Shown here piece after piece: positions 7,878 through 16,291 of a stretch of DNA of 64,000 bases. Both the position numbers and the translations under genes were made by a program. The notes under the pieces are model-generated. The model made no database searches. It was given only the letters and a program-made list of their open reading frames with translations, and had not been told where the DNA came from. Position 1 is the stretch's first letter, and every line of letters begins with the position of its first letter. The DNA is from Actinomycetota bacterium (GTDB lineage: Bacteria > Actinomycetota > Acidimicrobiia > Acidimicrobiales > Palsa-688). The DNA is taken from the NCBI GenBank assembly GCA_021323695.1, contig JAJPKN010000055.1:1-64000 (forward strand). The letters run 5' to 3'.

Positions 7878-9921
7878 GGAGGAAAGCTGCCGCCACCCCC
7901 GCGTCCACGGGGACGAGCAAGCCGGTGGTGAGCGGCAGCCCCGGCCCGGCCAGCACGAAAACAGCGTTGGCTACGTGCTCGGGGAGTACCTCTTGTTTCA
8001 ACAAGGTGCGTGAAGCATAGTACTCGCCCAGCTTTTCCTCGGGCACGCCGTAGACGGCCGCTCTTTGTGCCCCCCATCCTGAGGCGAATATGCCCGACCC
8101 CCTGACCACGGCGTCGGGGTTGACCCCGTTGACCCGGATGCCGAGCTCACCCAGCTCGGCGGCGAGGAGCCGCACCTGGTGGGCCTGGTCCGCCTTGGCG
8201 GCACCGTAAGCGATATTGTTGGGGCCGGCGAACACGGCGTTCTTGCTGACGATGTAGATGATGTCGCCCCCCATGGCCTGCAGCCCCATCACTTTGGCGG
8301 CAGCCTTGGAGACGAGGAACGAGCCCTTGGCCATAACGGCGTGCTGGCGGTCCCAGTCTTCGACGGTGGTGTCCAGCAGGCTCTTGGAAATGGACATGCC
8401 GGCGTTGTTGACCACGAGGTCGACCCCGCCGAACGCCAAGGTGGCGGCTTGCAACGCGGCCGCGACCTGCTCCTCGTCGCTGACGTCGGCGCCACAAGCG
8501 ATGGCTACGTCCGGCCCACCGATGCTCGTAGCCACCTGTGCCGCTGCCTCTTGGTTGATGTCGGCGCAGGCGACGCACGCCCCCTCGGCGGCCAGGCGAC
8601 GGGCGGTGGCCGCGCCTATCCCCGAACCGGCGCCGGTGACCAGCGCGATGCGGGTGGCCAGCGGCTTGGGCGGCGGCTGGCGGCGGAGCTTGGCCTCCTC
8701 GAGCTCCCAGTACTCGATCCGGAACTTTTCCGGCTCGGGGATCGGTTCGTAGGACGAGAGGGCTTCGGCACCACGCATGACGTTTATGGCGTTCACGTAG
8801 AACTCGCCGGCCACCCGTGCTGTCTGCTTGTCCCGGCCGAAGCTGAACATCCCTATGCCGGGCACGAGCACGATGGCCGGGTCGGCCCCCCGCATGGGCG
8901 GGGAGGCGGCCGTGGCGTGGCGCTGGTAGTAGGCCCGGTACTGCTCCCTGTACTCGGCGTGCAGCTCGCGCAGCCGCTTTTGGGCGTGCTCCAGGGGGGC
9001 GGTGGCGGGGAGGTCGAGCACCATGGGCCGCACTTTGGTGCGCAGGAAGTGGTCGGGGCAGGAAGTCCCCTTCATGGCCAGGGCAAGGTGGCGCTCCCGG
9101 GCCAGGAAGTCGAGCACCACCTCGCTGTCGTTGTAATGGCCCACCTGGCGGGCGTCGGTGCTGGCCAGGCCTCGTAGCAGGGGGAAGAGGGCGGCGGCCC
9201 GGGCATGGCGCTCCCTTTCCGGCAGCGGGGCGAACCCCTCGACCACCGGGCCGAAAGGCTCAGCCCGGCCGTTGCTGTCTATGTAGGCCTGGGCGGTGCG
9301 GATTATCTCCAGGGACCGGGCCTCGCACTCCTGGCTGGTGCTCCCCCAGGCAGTGATCCCGTGCCCACCCAGGACCACCCCAATGGCCTCCGGGTGGTCA
9401 CGCTCGATGGCTGCTGTGTCCAGGCCAAGCTGGAAACCGGGCCGCCGCCACGGCACCCACCGGACGCGGTCGCCGAAGCAGGCCTTGGTCAGGGCCTCAC
9501 CGTCCACCGCCGTCGCCAGGGCGATGCCGGCGTCGGGATGGAGGTGGTCCACGTGGGGGGCGCGCAACAGCCCGTGGGAGGCGGTGTCGATCGAGGGCGC
9601 GGCCCCGCCCTTGCCGTGCAGGCAGTAATCGAAGGCGCTCACCATCTCGTCCTCGCGCTCCTCACCCGGGTAGATGTCGACCAGTGCCCGGAAACGGTCG
9701 AGGCGCAGCACCGCTAGGCCGGCTTCGGTGAGCGTCCCCAGGTCGCCTCCCGACCCCTTTACCCACATGAGCTCGACTGGCTGGCCGGTGACCGGGTCGG
9801 GGACGACGGCCTTGGCCGACGTGTTGCCACCGGCGTAGTTGGTGTTCCTCGGGTCGCGCCCCAGCCGGTGCGAACGTTCCAGCAGCTCGTGTACCACCGC
9901 CGGGACCTGGCCAACAGGCAT
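7873..9921 (-). CDS. rhaD: Bifunctional rhamnulose-1-phosphate aldolase / lactaldehyde dehydrogenase
   Basis: Cleaves L-rhamnulose 1-phosphate to DHAP and L-lactaldehyde, then oxidises the lactaldehyde to L-lactate. Residues 1 to about 405 form the class II aldolase half (YAGGNTSAKAV, KGSGGDLGTL, zinc-site HVDHLHPDAGIA near 125 and GGHGITAWG). Residues from about 420 to 682 are a short-chain dehydrogenase: nucleotide site TGAGSGIGAAT, NNAG, catalytic Ser in IIYIVSKNAV and YGAAK. This architecture is known as RhaE/RhaW or RhaEW in actinobacteria, alphaproteobacteria and Chloroflexi. An in-frame ATG at 9984 would overlap rhaI by about 60 bases; I use the ATG at 9921, four bases after the rhaI stop and preceded by a G-rich ribosome site. 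Confidence 0.93.
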   Translation of the reverse strand: MPVGQVPAVVHELLERSHRLGRDPRNTNYAGGNTSAKAVVPDPVTGQPVELMWVKGSGGDLGTLTEAGLAVLRLDRFRALVDIYPGEEREDEMVSAFDYCLHGKGGAAPSIDTASHGLLRAPHVDHLHPDAGIALATAVDGEALTKACFGDRVRWVPWRRPGFQLGLDTAAIERDHPEAIGVVLGGHGITAWGSTSQECEARSLEIIRTAQAYIDSNGRAEPFGPVVEGFAPLPERERHARAAALFPLLRGLASTDARQVGHYNDSEVVLDFLARERHLALAMKGTSCPDHFLRTKVRPMVLDLPATAPLEHAQKRLRELHAEYREQYRAYYQRHATAASPPMRGADPAIVLVPGIGMFSFGRDKQTARVAGEFYVNAINVMRGAEALSSYEPIPEPEKFRIEYWELEEAKLRRQPPPKPLATRIALVTGAGSGIGAATARRLAAEGACVACADINQEAAAQVATSIGGPDVAIACGADVSDEEQVAAALQAATLAFGGVDLVVNNAGMSISKSLLDTTVEDWDRQHAVMAKGSFLVSKAAAKVMGLQAMGGDIIYIVSKNAVFAGPNNIAYGAAKADQAHQVRLLAAELGELGIRVNGVNPDAVVRGSGIFASGWGAQRAAVYGVPEEKLGEYYASRTLLKQEVLPEHVANAVFVLAGPGLPLTTGLLVPVDAGVAAAFLR

Positions 9922-9925
9922 CGCG

Positions 9926-11092
9926 TCAGCCCCCCCAGCTGCTGGCGGTGCCGCCCACCCGTTCCCGCCTGGTGCGCTCGGCATGCCCGGAGCGGGCGTA
10001 CGCCCTCAGGGGGTCGGGGTCGAGCCCCATGTCTTCCCGGAGCTCGGCCAGCAATGGCCGTACGTCCGAGCTGAAGGCGTCCACCAAGACCGCGTTGGCG
10101 CCCAGCACGTCACCTTGCAGCTGGGCTTCCCGCAAGGCTTCGCGGTCCACCAAGAGGGCCTTGGCCGTAGCTTCTTGCACGTTCATCACCGACCTGATCT
10201 CGGCGGGCACCTTCTGCTCGACGTTGTGGCACTGGTCCAGCATGAAGGCTACCCCCGCGCCGGGCAGGTGGGCACCCGCGCCGACGACCTCGACCATGAT
10301 ACGGAACAACTGGTAGGGGTCCGCCGCCCCGACCATCAGGTCGTCGTCGCCGTAGAAGCGGCTGTTGAAGTGGAAACCCCCGAGCCTGCCCAACCGCAAC
10401 AGGCAAGAGACGATGAACTCTATGTTGGTCCCTGGGGCGTGGTGGCCGGTGTCCACCAAGACGTTGGCCTTGGGCCCCAGCGCGCTGCAGTGGGCGAGCG
10501 AGGTGCCCCAGTCCGGCACGTCCATCGTGTAAAAGCCGGGCTCGTACAGCTTGTACTCGAGCAGCATCCCCACCCCCGGCGGCAGGGCGGCGTACACCGT
10601 CGACAGCGCCTCCGCGAGCCGGTCCTGGCGCGCCCGTATGTCGTCTTGGCCGGGGTAATTGGTGCCGTCGGCAAACCACAGGCTGATGTTGGGAGACCCC
10701 ACGGCGGCGGCTATGTCGACGCACTCCAGCAGGTGCTCGGTGGCCTTCTTGCGCACTGCCGGGTCGGGGTTGCACACGCTGCCCAGGCGGTAGTCGTCCT
10801 CCTGGAAGAGGTTGGGGTTTATGGCCCCGATGCGCAACCCCAGGTCAGCCGCATGCTTGGCCAACTTGGCGTAGTCGTCGACGCGGTCCCAGGGTATGTG
10901 CAGGGCGACGGAAGGCGCCACCCCGGTCAGGCGGTGGACGAGGGCGGCGTCCTCGACCTTCTCGTAGGCGTCCCGGGCGGCACCGGGGGCTTTGAAGACC
11001 TTGAAGCGCGTCCCGGTGTTGCCGTAGGCCCAAGACGGCGTCTCCAGCCACTGCTGGCGCAGGGCCTCCTTGATCTCTGTACGCGAAGCCAT
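9926..11092 (-). CDS. rhaI: L-rhamnose isomerase
   Basis: TIM-barrel isomerase converting L-rhamnose to L-rhamnulose, of the RhaI type (Pseudomonas/actinobacterial) and not E. coli RhaA. The 388 residues include ALHIPWDRVDDY, INPNLFQEDDYRLGS, the metal-ligand stretch LLEYKLYEPGFYTMDVPDW near 205, VDTGHHAPGTNIE near 240 and GGFHFNSRFYGDDDL near 270. The reading frame stays open upstream to 11359, but the ATG at 11092 is preceded by AGAAAGG at good spacing and starts at the conserved MASRTEIK region. It follows the transporter gene rhaS and precedes rhaD. Confidence 0.95.
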   Translation of the reverse strand: MASRTEIKEALRQQWLETPSWAYGNTGTRFKVFKAPGAARDAYEKVEDAALVHRLTGVAPSVALHIPWDRVDDYAKLAKHAADLGLRIGAINPNLFQEDDYRLGSVCNPDPAVRKKATEHLLECVDIAAAVGSPNISLWFADGTNYPGQDDIRARQDRLAEALSTVYAALPPGVGMLLEYKLYEPGFYTMDVPDWGTSLAHCSALGPKANVLVDTGHHAPGTNIEFIVSCLLRLGRLGGFHFNSRFYGDDDLMVGAADPYQLFRIMVEVVGAGAHLPGAGVAFMLDQCHNVEQKVPAEIRSVMNVQEATAKALLVDREALREAQLQGDVLGANAVLVDAFSSDVRPLLAELREDMGLDPDPLRAYARSGHAERTRRERVGGTASSWGG

Positions 11093-11118
11093 CGCGGGCA
11101 CCTTTCTCCATGGCCATT

Positions 11119-11152
11119 GGCGCGAGGCCCCTGGGCAGAGGGGCCCCGCGCC
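11119..11152 (-). terminator. Strong intercistronic hairpin between rhaS and rhaI
   Basis: Arms GGCGCG-A-GGCCCC and GGGGCC-C-CGCGCC pair over 12 positions with one A/C mismatch and an 8-base loop. There is no T-tract, and the rhaI ribosome site follows. It more likely attenuates read-through or stabilises the rhaS transcript than ends transcription fully. Confidence 0.6.
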
Positions 11153-11163
11153 CCAGCCACAGC

Positions 11164-12231
11164 CTAGAAGTTGAAGTTGTTTATGTTGGACTTGTTGAAC
11201 ACAAAAGGCGGCCCCAACAGCACCGTGTGGTCGGGGCCTACGGTGAACTTGCCCAGCCTGCCTGCCACGAAGCTCTGCCCCTGAGCGTTGGTGATGGCGT
11301 GCGAGGCGAGCTCCACTGCCGCGTACGCGGCCAGGTAGCCCAGGTTGGCAGGGTTCCACAGGGCGAACGCCTGGACCGTCCCATCGGCTACGTACTTTTT
11401 CATCTCGTTGGGCGTGCCCAGCCCGGTGAGCTGCACCTTGCCCCGGTACTTGGGTGTGTCAAGGACGGAGGCGGCCGCGGCGATGCCGACCGTGGTGGGC
11501 GAGATGATGCCCTTCAGGTTGGGGTAGCTGGAAAGCAGCCCCTGGGTCACCTGGACCGACGTAGCCGTGTCGTCGTTGCCGTAGACGATCTTCACCAGCT
11601 TCACCTTGGGGTACTTCTTCAGCTCTTGCTTCATGTAGCGGATCCAGGTGTTCTGGTTGGTGTCGTCTATGGTGGCGGACACTATGGCTATCTGCCCCGC
11701 GTCATGGATCTCCTTGGCAATGAGGTCGACCTCGATGGCCCCGATCCCCTGGGGGGTGGCCTGGTTTATGAACAGGTCACGGCAGTTGGTGTCGGAGTCG
11801 TAGGTCACCACGGTGATGCCCTTTTTCATTGCCGAGTCGAGGGTGGGGCACAGGGCGCTGGGGTCGGTCCCGGAGATGATCAGCGCGTTGGCGCCCTTGG
11901 TGATGTCGGCTTGGATGACCGGGAGCTGGGAGCTGGGCGTATCGGTAGTGCCGCTTGTCTCCTGCCCTATCTCACCCAGCTGCTTGAGGGCGAGCAATGC
12001 GCCCCCTGTCTTCACGCTGTCGGCGGTGGTGAAGTAGGAATTGCCCAGGTTCTTCGGGATGACGAACACCTTGAGGCCCTTGACCAGTGCATGGTGGGGG
12101 GCGGCCAGGGCGGTGCCGGCGGTGGCGAACGTCGTGACAACGGGGGTCACGACGCCGAAGGCCATGGCGGCTGCGGCTGCCGTTGCCGTCCTGGCAAGGG
12201 TTGTCCTCCACTTGGGAAGTGCGGGTCTCAT
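11164..12231 (-). CDS. rhaS: Rhamnose ABC transporter, substrate-binding protein
   Basis: Secreted periplasmic-binding-protein-like sugar receptor (Peripla_BP_4 family) that would hand L-rhamnose to the RhaTPQ importer. It has a signal peptide: basic MRPALPKWRTT, a hydrophobic Ala-rich core and cleavage near ALAAPHH at about residue 44. The mature part shows the family pattern KVFVIPKNLGNSYFTTAD, IISGTDPSAL, VVTYDSDTNCRD and an IISPTTVGIAAAASVL hinge. The start is ATG 12231, with AAAGGA about 12 bases upstream; a GTG at 12252 is the alternative. Between rhaQ and rhaI in the operon. Confidence 0.93.
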   Translation of the reverse strand: MRPALPKWRTTLARTATAAAAAMAFGVVTPVVTTFATAGTALAAPHHALVKGLKVFVIPKNLGNSYFTTADSVKTGGALLALKQLGEIGQETSGTTDTPSSQLPVIQADITKGANALIISGTDPSALCPTLDSAMKKGITVVTYDSDTNCRDLFINQATPQGIGAIEVDLIAKEIHDAGQIAIVSATIDDTNQNTWIRYMKQELKKYPKVKLVKIVYGNDDTATSVQVTQGLLSSYPNLKGIISPTTVGIAAAASVLDTPKYRGKVQLTGLGTPNEMKKYVADGTVQAFALWNPANLGYLAAYAAVELASHAITNAQGQSFVAGRLGKFTVGPDHTVLLGPPFVFNKSNINNFNF

Positions 12232-12421
12232 AGTTTGCTTGGGTCCTTTCACTCGTTGACGGGATAGGGGTACAAAAAAGAGCTGCCGGTGCCTCCTTTC
12301 TTGGTGCCTGAGCCCCTAGGCCTGTGCCCCGGGGGGCTGCGCCAGTGGGGCCTGTGCCGGCGGGCGCTGTGCCGGCGGGGCCAAAGCCCCGGGGCCCAAC
12401 TGGTGATGGTCGAGCTGTCGG

Positions 12422-13615
12422 TCATGGCGTGCCGTCCTTCAGCTGTGCGTGGGCAGCCACCCCCAGCCGGCGGCGGCCGGCCAGGCTCCTAGCACGGGAA
12501 GCCAGTTGGCCGGCGTTCGGGACGAGCACGCTCAGCAGCAGCAGCCCCCCCGTCACGATCTCCAGGCCATTGGCGTTGAAATTGGTCAGCAGGAGGGCGC
12601 TTTGCAGGCTGGTGTACACGAGCACGGCCAAGACGACCCCGGCCAGGGAGCCCTTGCCGCCGAAGATGGAGACCCCGCCCAGCAGCACGACCGCGACTAC
12701 GGGCAAGATGAGGTCGATGCCGTTGTCGGACTCGGCGGTGCTGAGCCGGAAGGTGTAGAGGATCCCCGCCAGTGCCCCGGTCAGCCCCGAGAGCATGAAG
12801 AGCAACGTCTTCACCCGCTTCACCCGGATCCCGGCAAAGAGGGCTGCTTCCTTGTTGAACCCGATGGCCACGACCGACCGGCCGAAGGGCGTGGCGTGGA
12901 GCAATACACCGAACAGGACGGCGAGGACGATGAAAACAGCAGCCGAAAAGGAAAGCAGCTGGCCTGTCCCGGGGAGGGGGTTGACGCCGATCGTGGTGTA
13001 GCTCGAGGGGAAGTTGGTAATGATGGCCGGGCCGAGCACGATCTCGGCGATCCCCGCGTACAGCGTCATGGTGCCGATGGTGACGGCCAAGGAGGGCAGG
13101 CCGAGGCGGGTGACGAGGGCACCGTTGACCCACCCGAGCAGCGCCCCGGTGACCAGGACGAAGGCGATGACCCCGGGCATGGGCCAGCCCTGCTGCCACA
13201 AGTAGCCTACGAGGCTGCTGGACAGGGCCAGGGTGGAGGCGATGGACAGGTCGATCTCCCCGGCCAGGATGACGAGCGTCATCGGCAGCGTCATGATGGC
13301 CAGCTCCCCGTACAGCAGGCAGACGTTGCTGAAGACGTTGGCCGAGGTGAGGAACTGGCGAGAGGTGGCCGCCCCGACGAGCACCGTCGCCGCCAGGGCG
13401 ACCACCAAGGCGCTTTCCCAGCGCAGCAGGGGCCGGAGGCGGTTGGGGGCCCTGGTCTCCGTCTTGGGCGCCAGGGCGGCTTGTACAGCTGGCAGCGGTG
13501 CCTCGGGCAGTGCAGTGGTGACGTCCCGGTTGGCCGCCGGGTTGGCGGCCGAGGGGGCACCTACCGGCTGGCCGCCGGGGCGCGAGAGCGAGGCCGCGGT
13601 GGGCTCATGTCGCAT
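12422..13615 (-). CDS. rhaQ: Rhamnose ABC transporter, permease 2
   Basis: Membrane subunit of the RhaTPQS importer (BPD_transp_2 family, like RbsC/XylH). The 397 residues have a disordered N-terminal tail of about 65, then some ten hydrophobic spans. The family signature GEIDLSIASTLALSSSLVGY lies near 120 and a conserved GGVSIFGGKGSLAG near 320. The gene overlaps the end of rhaP by 11 bases, showing translational coupling. A second, different permease upstream makes a heterodimeric channel likely. Confidence 0.92.
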   Translation of the reverse strand: MRHEPTAASLSRPGGQPVGAPSAANPAANRDVTTALPEAPLPAVQAALAPKTETRAPNRLRPLLRWESALVVALAATVLVGAATSRQFLTSANVFSNVCLLYGELAIMTLPMTLVILAGEIDLSIASTLALSSSLVGYLWQQGWPMPGVIAFVLVTGALLGWVNGALVTRLGLPSLAVTIGTMTLYAGIAEIVLGPAIITNFPSSYTTIGVNPLPGTGQLLSFSAAVFIVLAVLFGVLLHATPFGRSVVAIGFNKEAALFAGIRVKRVKTLLFMLSGLTGALAGILYTFRLSTAESDNGIDLILPVVAVVLLGGVSIFGGKGSLAGVVLAVLVYTSLQSALLLTNFNANGLEIVTGGLLLLSVLVPNAGQLASRARSLAGRRRLGVAAHAQLKDGTP

Positions 13616-14654
13616 GCTGCAGGCTCCGTTTTCGCAACGCGGCCGTCAGGCGTACGGTTATCCAGTGGTCGAGGGAAATGGCAACGACGATGAGGAGGCC
13701 GTCGATGGCCTTGTCCCAGAACGACGAGATGCCGAGCACGTACAGGGCCTGGTTGATGGTGGCCAGCAGGAGGGCACCCAGGGCGGCGCCGATGACGGTC
13801 CCACTGCCTCCAAAGATGTTGACGCCCCCCACCACGACCGCGGCGACGACCGTGAGCTCGTAGCCGTAGCCGGCTGTCGAGTCGATGGTGCCGTAGACCG
13901 CCGCCCACAAGACGCCGGCCAGCCCAGCGATGGCGCCAGAGGCAACAAAGGCGGTGAACACCCGCTTGCCCGTGGGTATGCCGGCCAGGCGGGCGGCTTC
14001 GGGGTTGGAACCGATGGCGTAAAGCTCGCGGCCGGAGCGGAACGAACGCAGGTAGTAAGCCCCCAGCGCCACCACACCGGCGACCACCATGGCCAGGTAG
14101 GGGACAGCACCGGCGCTGGAGGTCGGGATGGCCAGGAACCCTCCGGGGAGCGACGCGGCGACCACCATGCCTCCCCCGATGATGAGGACGTCAAGGGCAC
14201 GGAAGATGTACAGCGTGGCCAGGGTGACGACCAGGCTGGGCACCCGGGCGACGGCGACGATGAGGCCGTTCACGGTGCCGCAGCCCAGCCCGATGGCCAG
14301 CCCCACGAGGAACACCGCGGCAATGGGGATGCCGTGGACCTGGGAGAACAGGTGGGCGGACAGGTAGGCGGACAGGCCGAGGACCGAACCGACGGACAGG
14401 TCGTAGTTCCGGGCCAGGACCACCAGCGTCTCGCCCAGGGCGAGCAAGGCGAAGATGACCGTGTTGGAGAACACGAACTTGATGTTCTGGCTGTCGACGA
14501 AGCGAGGTTGGACCGAGGCGGCCACTGCGACGAAGACGGCCAGGACCCCTATTATGCCCAGCTCGCGCGCCCTGAATATGAGGTCCACCAGCCGCCGCGA
14601 ACCGGAGGGGGCAGTGCCGGGCTGCCCGTCGGCCCACGCCAGGGGTGAGGTCAT
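13605..14654 (-). CDS. rhaP: Rhamnose ABC transporter, permease 1
   Basis: Membrane subunit of the RhaTPQS importer, 349 residues with about nine hydrophobic spans. It has the family signature ARNYDLSVGSVLGLSAYLSA near 85 and GGVNIFGGSGTVIGAALGAL near 275. The frame runs further upstream, but ATG 14654 overlaps the rhaT stop as ATGA, the usual coupled arrangement, and begins just before the first hydrophobic segment. Sequence differs clearly from rhaQ. Confidence 0.92.
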   Translation of the reverse strand: MTSPLAWADGQPGTAPSGSRRLVDLIFRARELGIIGVLAVFVAVAASVQPRFVDSQNIKFVFSNTVIFALLALGETLVVLARNYDLSVGSVLGLSAYLSAHLFSQVHGIPIAAVFLVGLAIGLGCGTVNGLIVAVARVPSLVVTLATLYIFRALDVLIIGGGMVVAASLPGGFLAIPTSSAGAVPYLAMVVAGVVALGAYYLRSFRSGRELYAIGSNPEAARLAGIPTGKRVFTAFVASGAIAGLAGVLWAAVYGTIDSTAGYGYELTVVAAVVVGGVNIFGGSGTVIGAALGALLLATINQALYVLGISSFWDKAIDGLLIVVAISLDHWITVRLTAALRKRSLQHAT

Positions 14655-16192
14655 CGTGCCAGCACCTCCACTTGCCCCGTGGCCGCGGCCATGATCGCTT
14701 CTTCGGAGGCTTCGTGCCGGCCCAGTTCGGCGACCAGGCGCCCTTCCCGCATGACCAGTACCCGGTCTGCGACCTGGAGGACTTCGGGCAGCTCGGAAGA
14801 TATCATCAGCACGGCTACGCCTGAGCGTGCCAGCTCGACGAGCAGGCGGTGGACCTCGCTCTTGGTCCCGACGTCGATCCCCCGGGTCGGCTCGTCGACG
14901 ATCAGCAGCCGCGGGTGGCGGCTGAGCCACTTGGCCAGGACCGTCTTTTGCTGGTTGCCTCCCGACAGCGTCGACACCGGGTCGGAGAACCGGCCGTACC
15001 TCAGGCGCAGGCGGGTGGCCCAGTCGGACGCGAAGCGCTGCTCCGCACCACGGCGGACCACACCGAAACGAGCCACCTGCCCCAGGGAGCTGAGGGCGAT
15101 GTTGCTGGCAATGGACAGCTCCATCACGAGGCCTTGCAAGCGCCTGTCTTCAGGGACGAAGCCGATGCCGGCGGCCATGGCCGCCGCCGGTGAAGCCTTT
15201 TTCAGGGGCCTGCCCTCCACCAGCACACGGCCCGCGTCGTAGCGGTCGACACCGAACACCGCCCGGGCTACCTCGCTGCGGCCGGCCCCGACCAAGCCGG
15301 CCAAGGCGACGATCTCACCGCTGCGGACTCGAAAGGAGACGCCGACGAAGACACCCTCACGGGTGAGGTTGTCCACCTCGAGGACGAGGCGGCCGCCTTG
15401 GGCTTGGTCGGCCGCGCCCCGCTCGACCACCTCGCGGCCCACCATGGCCCGGACCAGTTCGTCGGCACTGAGGCCGGCCACCGGGCGGGACAGTACACGG
15501 CGACCGTCGCGCATGACAGTTACCCTCTGGCAGGTCGCGAAGACCTCCTCGAGGCGATGGGAGATGAACAGCACTGCCACCCCCGAGCTGCGCAGGGACT
15601 CGATGACGCCAAAAAGGCGCTGGACCTCGTAGGCGGAGAGGGCAGCGGTGGGCTCGTCCATCACTATCACCCGGGCGTCGAGGGACAGCGCCTTGGCTAT
15701 CTCGACCACTTGCTGGTCGGCGATGGACAGGCCCCTGGCTATGCGCTGAGGGTCCAGGTCCACCCCGAGCGGGGCCAGCAGCTCCACCACCCGGCGGTGC
15801 ATGGCCCTGGTGTCGATCCGTCGTCCCCGGCGCAGGGGCTGGCGGCCGATGAAGATGTTCTCGGCCACGCTCAGGTCGGGGAACAAGGTCGGCTCCTGGT
15901 AGATGACGGCGATGCCGGCGTCTTGAGCTGCCAGTGGGCTGGGCAGGGCAAGCTCCTGGCCGTCCAGCCTCAGCACCCCGCGGTCGGGAGGGTGCACGCC
16001 CGCCAGGATCTTCACCAACGTCGACTTCCCGGCACCGTTCTCGCCCACCAAGGCGTGGACCTCACCTGGGTAGATCTCCAAGGAAGCGTCCTCGAGCGCC
16101 TTTACGGCACCAAAGGACTTTGTGACGTGCTCCACCACCAGCAGCGGGGCTGAGGTGCCGTCGTGGGTGGGGGTACCCTGGTCAGCCGGCAA
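14651..16192 (-). CDS. rhaT: Rhamnose ABC transporter, ATP-binding protein
   Basis: Tandem-ATPase subunit of a carbohydrate importer (RbsA/XylG-like), energising L-rhamnose uptake. Two nucleotide-binding domains are visible in 513 residues. The first has Walker A GENGAGKST near 51, signature LSIADQQ and Walker B VIVMDEPTAALS. The second has a degenerate A loop GLVGAGRSE near 291, signature LSGGNQQK and Walker B LLIVDEPTRGID. The start is TTG 16192, four bases after a GGAGG ribosome site. First gene of the leftward rhamnose operon, with its promoter and operator directly upstream. Confidence 0.93.
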   Translation of the reverse strand: MPADQGTPTHDGTSAPLLVVEHVTKSFGAVKALEDASLEIYPGEVHALVGENGAGKSTLVKILAGVHPPDRGVLRLDGQELALPSPLAAQDAGIAVIYQEPTLFPDLSVAENIFIGRQPLRRGRRIDTRAMHRRVVELLAPLGVDLDPQRIARGLSIADQQVVEIAKALSLDARVIVMDEPTAALSAYEVQRLFGVIESLRSSGVAVLFISHRLEEVFATCQRVTVMRDGRRVLSRPVAGLSADELVRAMVGREVVERGAADQAQGGRLVLEVDNLTREGVFVGVSFRVRSGEIVALAGLVGAGRSEVARAVFGVDRYDAGRVLVEGRPLKKASPAAAMAAGIGFVPEDRRLQGLVMELSIASNIALSSLGQVARFGVVRRGAEQRFASDWATRLRLRYGRFSDPVSTLSGGNQQKTVLAKWLSRHPRLLIVDEPTRGIDVGTKSEVHRLLVELARSGVAVLMISSELPEVLQVADRVLVMREGRLVAELGRHEASEEAIMAAATGQVEVLAR

Positions 16193-16210
16193 GGTGCCTC
16201 CAGGTGAGGG

Positions 16211-16239
16211 ATCTTATGAATCGTTTCAATGACCTGCAA
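16211..16239 (-). promoter_or_regulatory. rhaT operon promoter
   Basis: On the minus strand TTGCAG (16239-16234) is followed by exactly 17 bases and TAAGAT (16216-16211). The 17-base spacer is almost entirely filled by the LacI-type operator described separately. The rhaT start is about 19 bases beyond the -10 box. Confidence 0.65.
16217..16228. promoter_or_regulatory. LacI-family operator for the rhamnose genes
   Basis: TGAATCGTTTCA, a near-palindrome centred on CG with 5 of 6 half-site matches, the standard LacI-family pattern. It sits in the promoter spacer of rhaT and upstream of a TATGCT box (16244-16249) that could serve the divergent regulator. Binding would block both directions. Confidence 0.65.
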
Positions 16240-16291
16240 GAGTTATGCTACGAGCGTGCCCGGGGACTGTCAAGGCACTCAAGCCCGGCAG

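Noticed and set aside
9922-9984. Upstream ATG for rhaD
   Set aside because: It would overlap the end of rhaI by about 60 bases and adds a Gly/Pro/Ala-rich stretch not expected in the family.
11110-14648. Long plus-strand frames opposite rhaS, rhaQ and rhaP
   Set aside because: They are rich in Gly, Asp, His and Arg, which is what antisense of membrane and exported protein genes gives at this GC; no domains.
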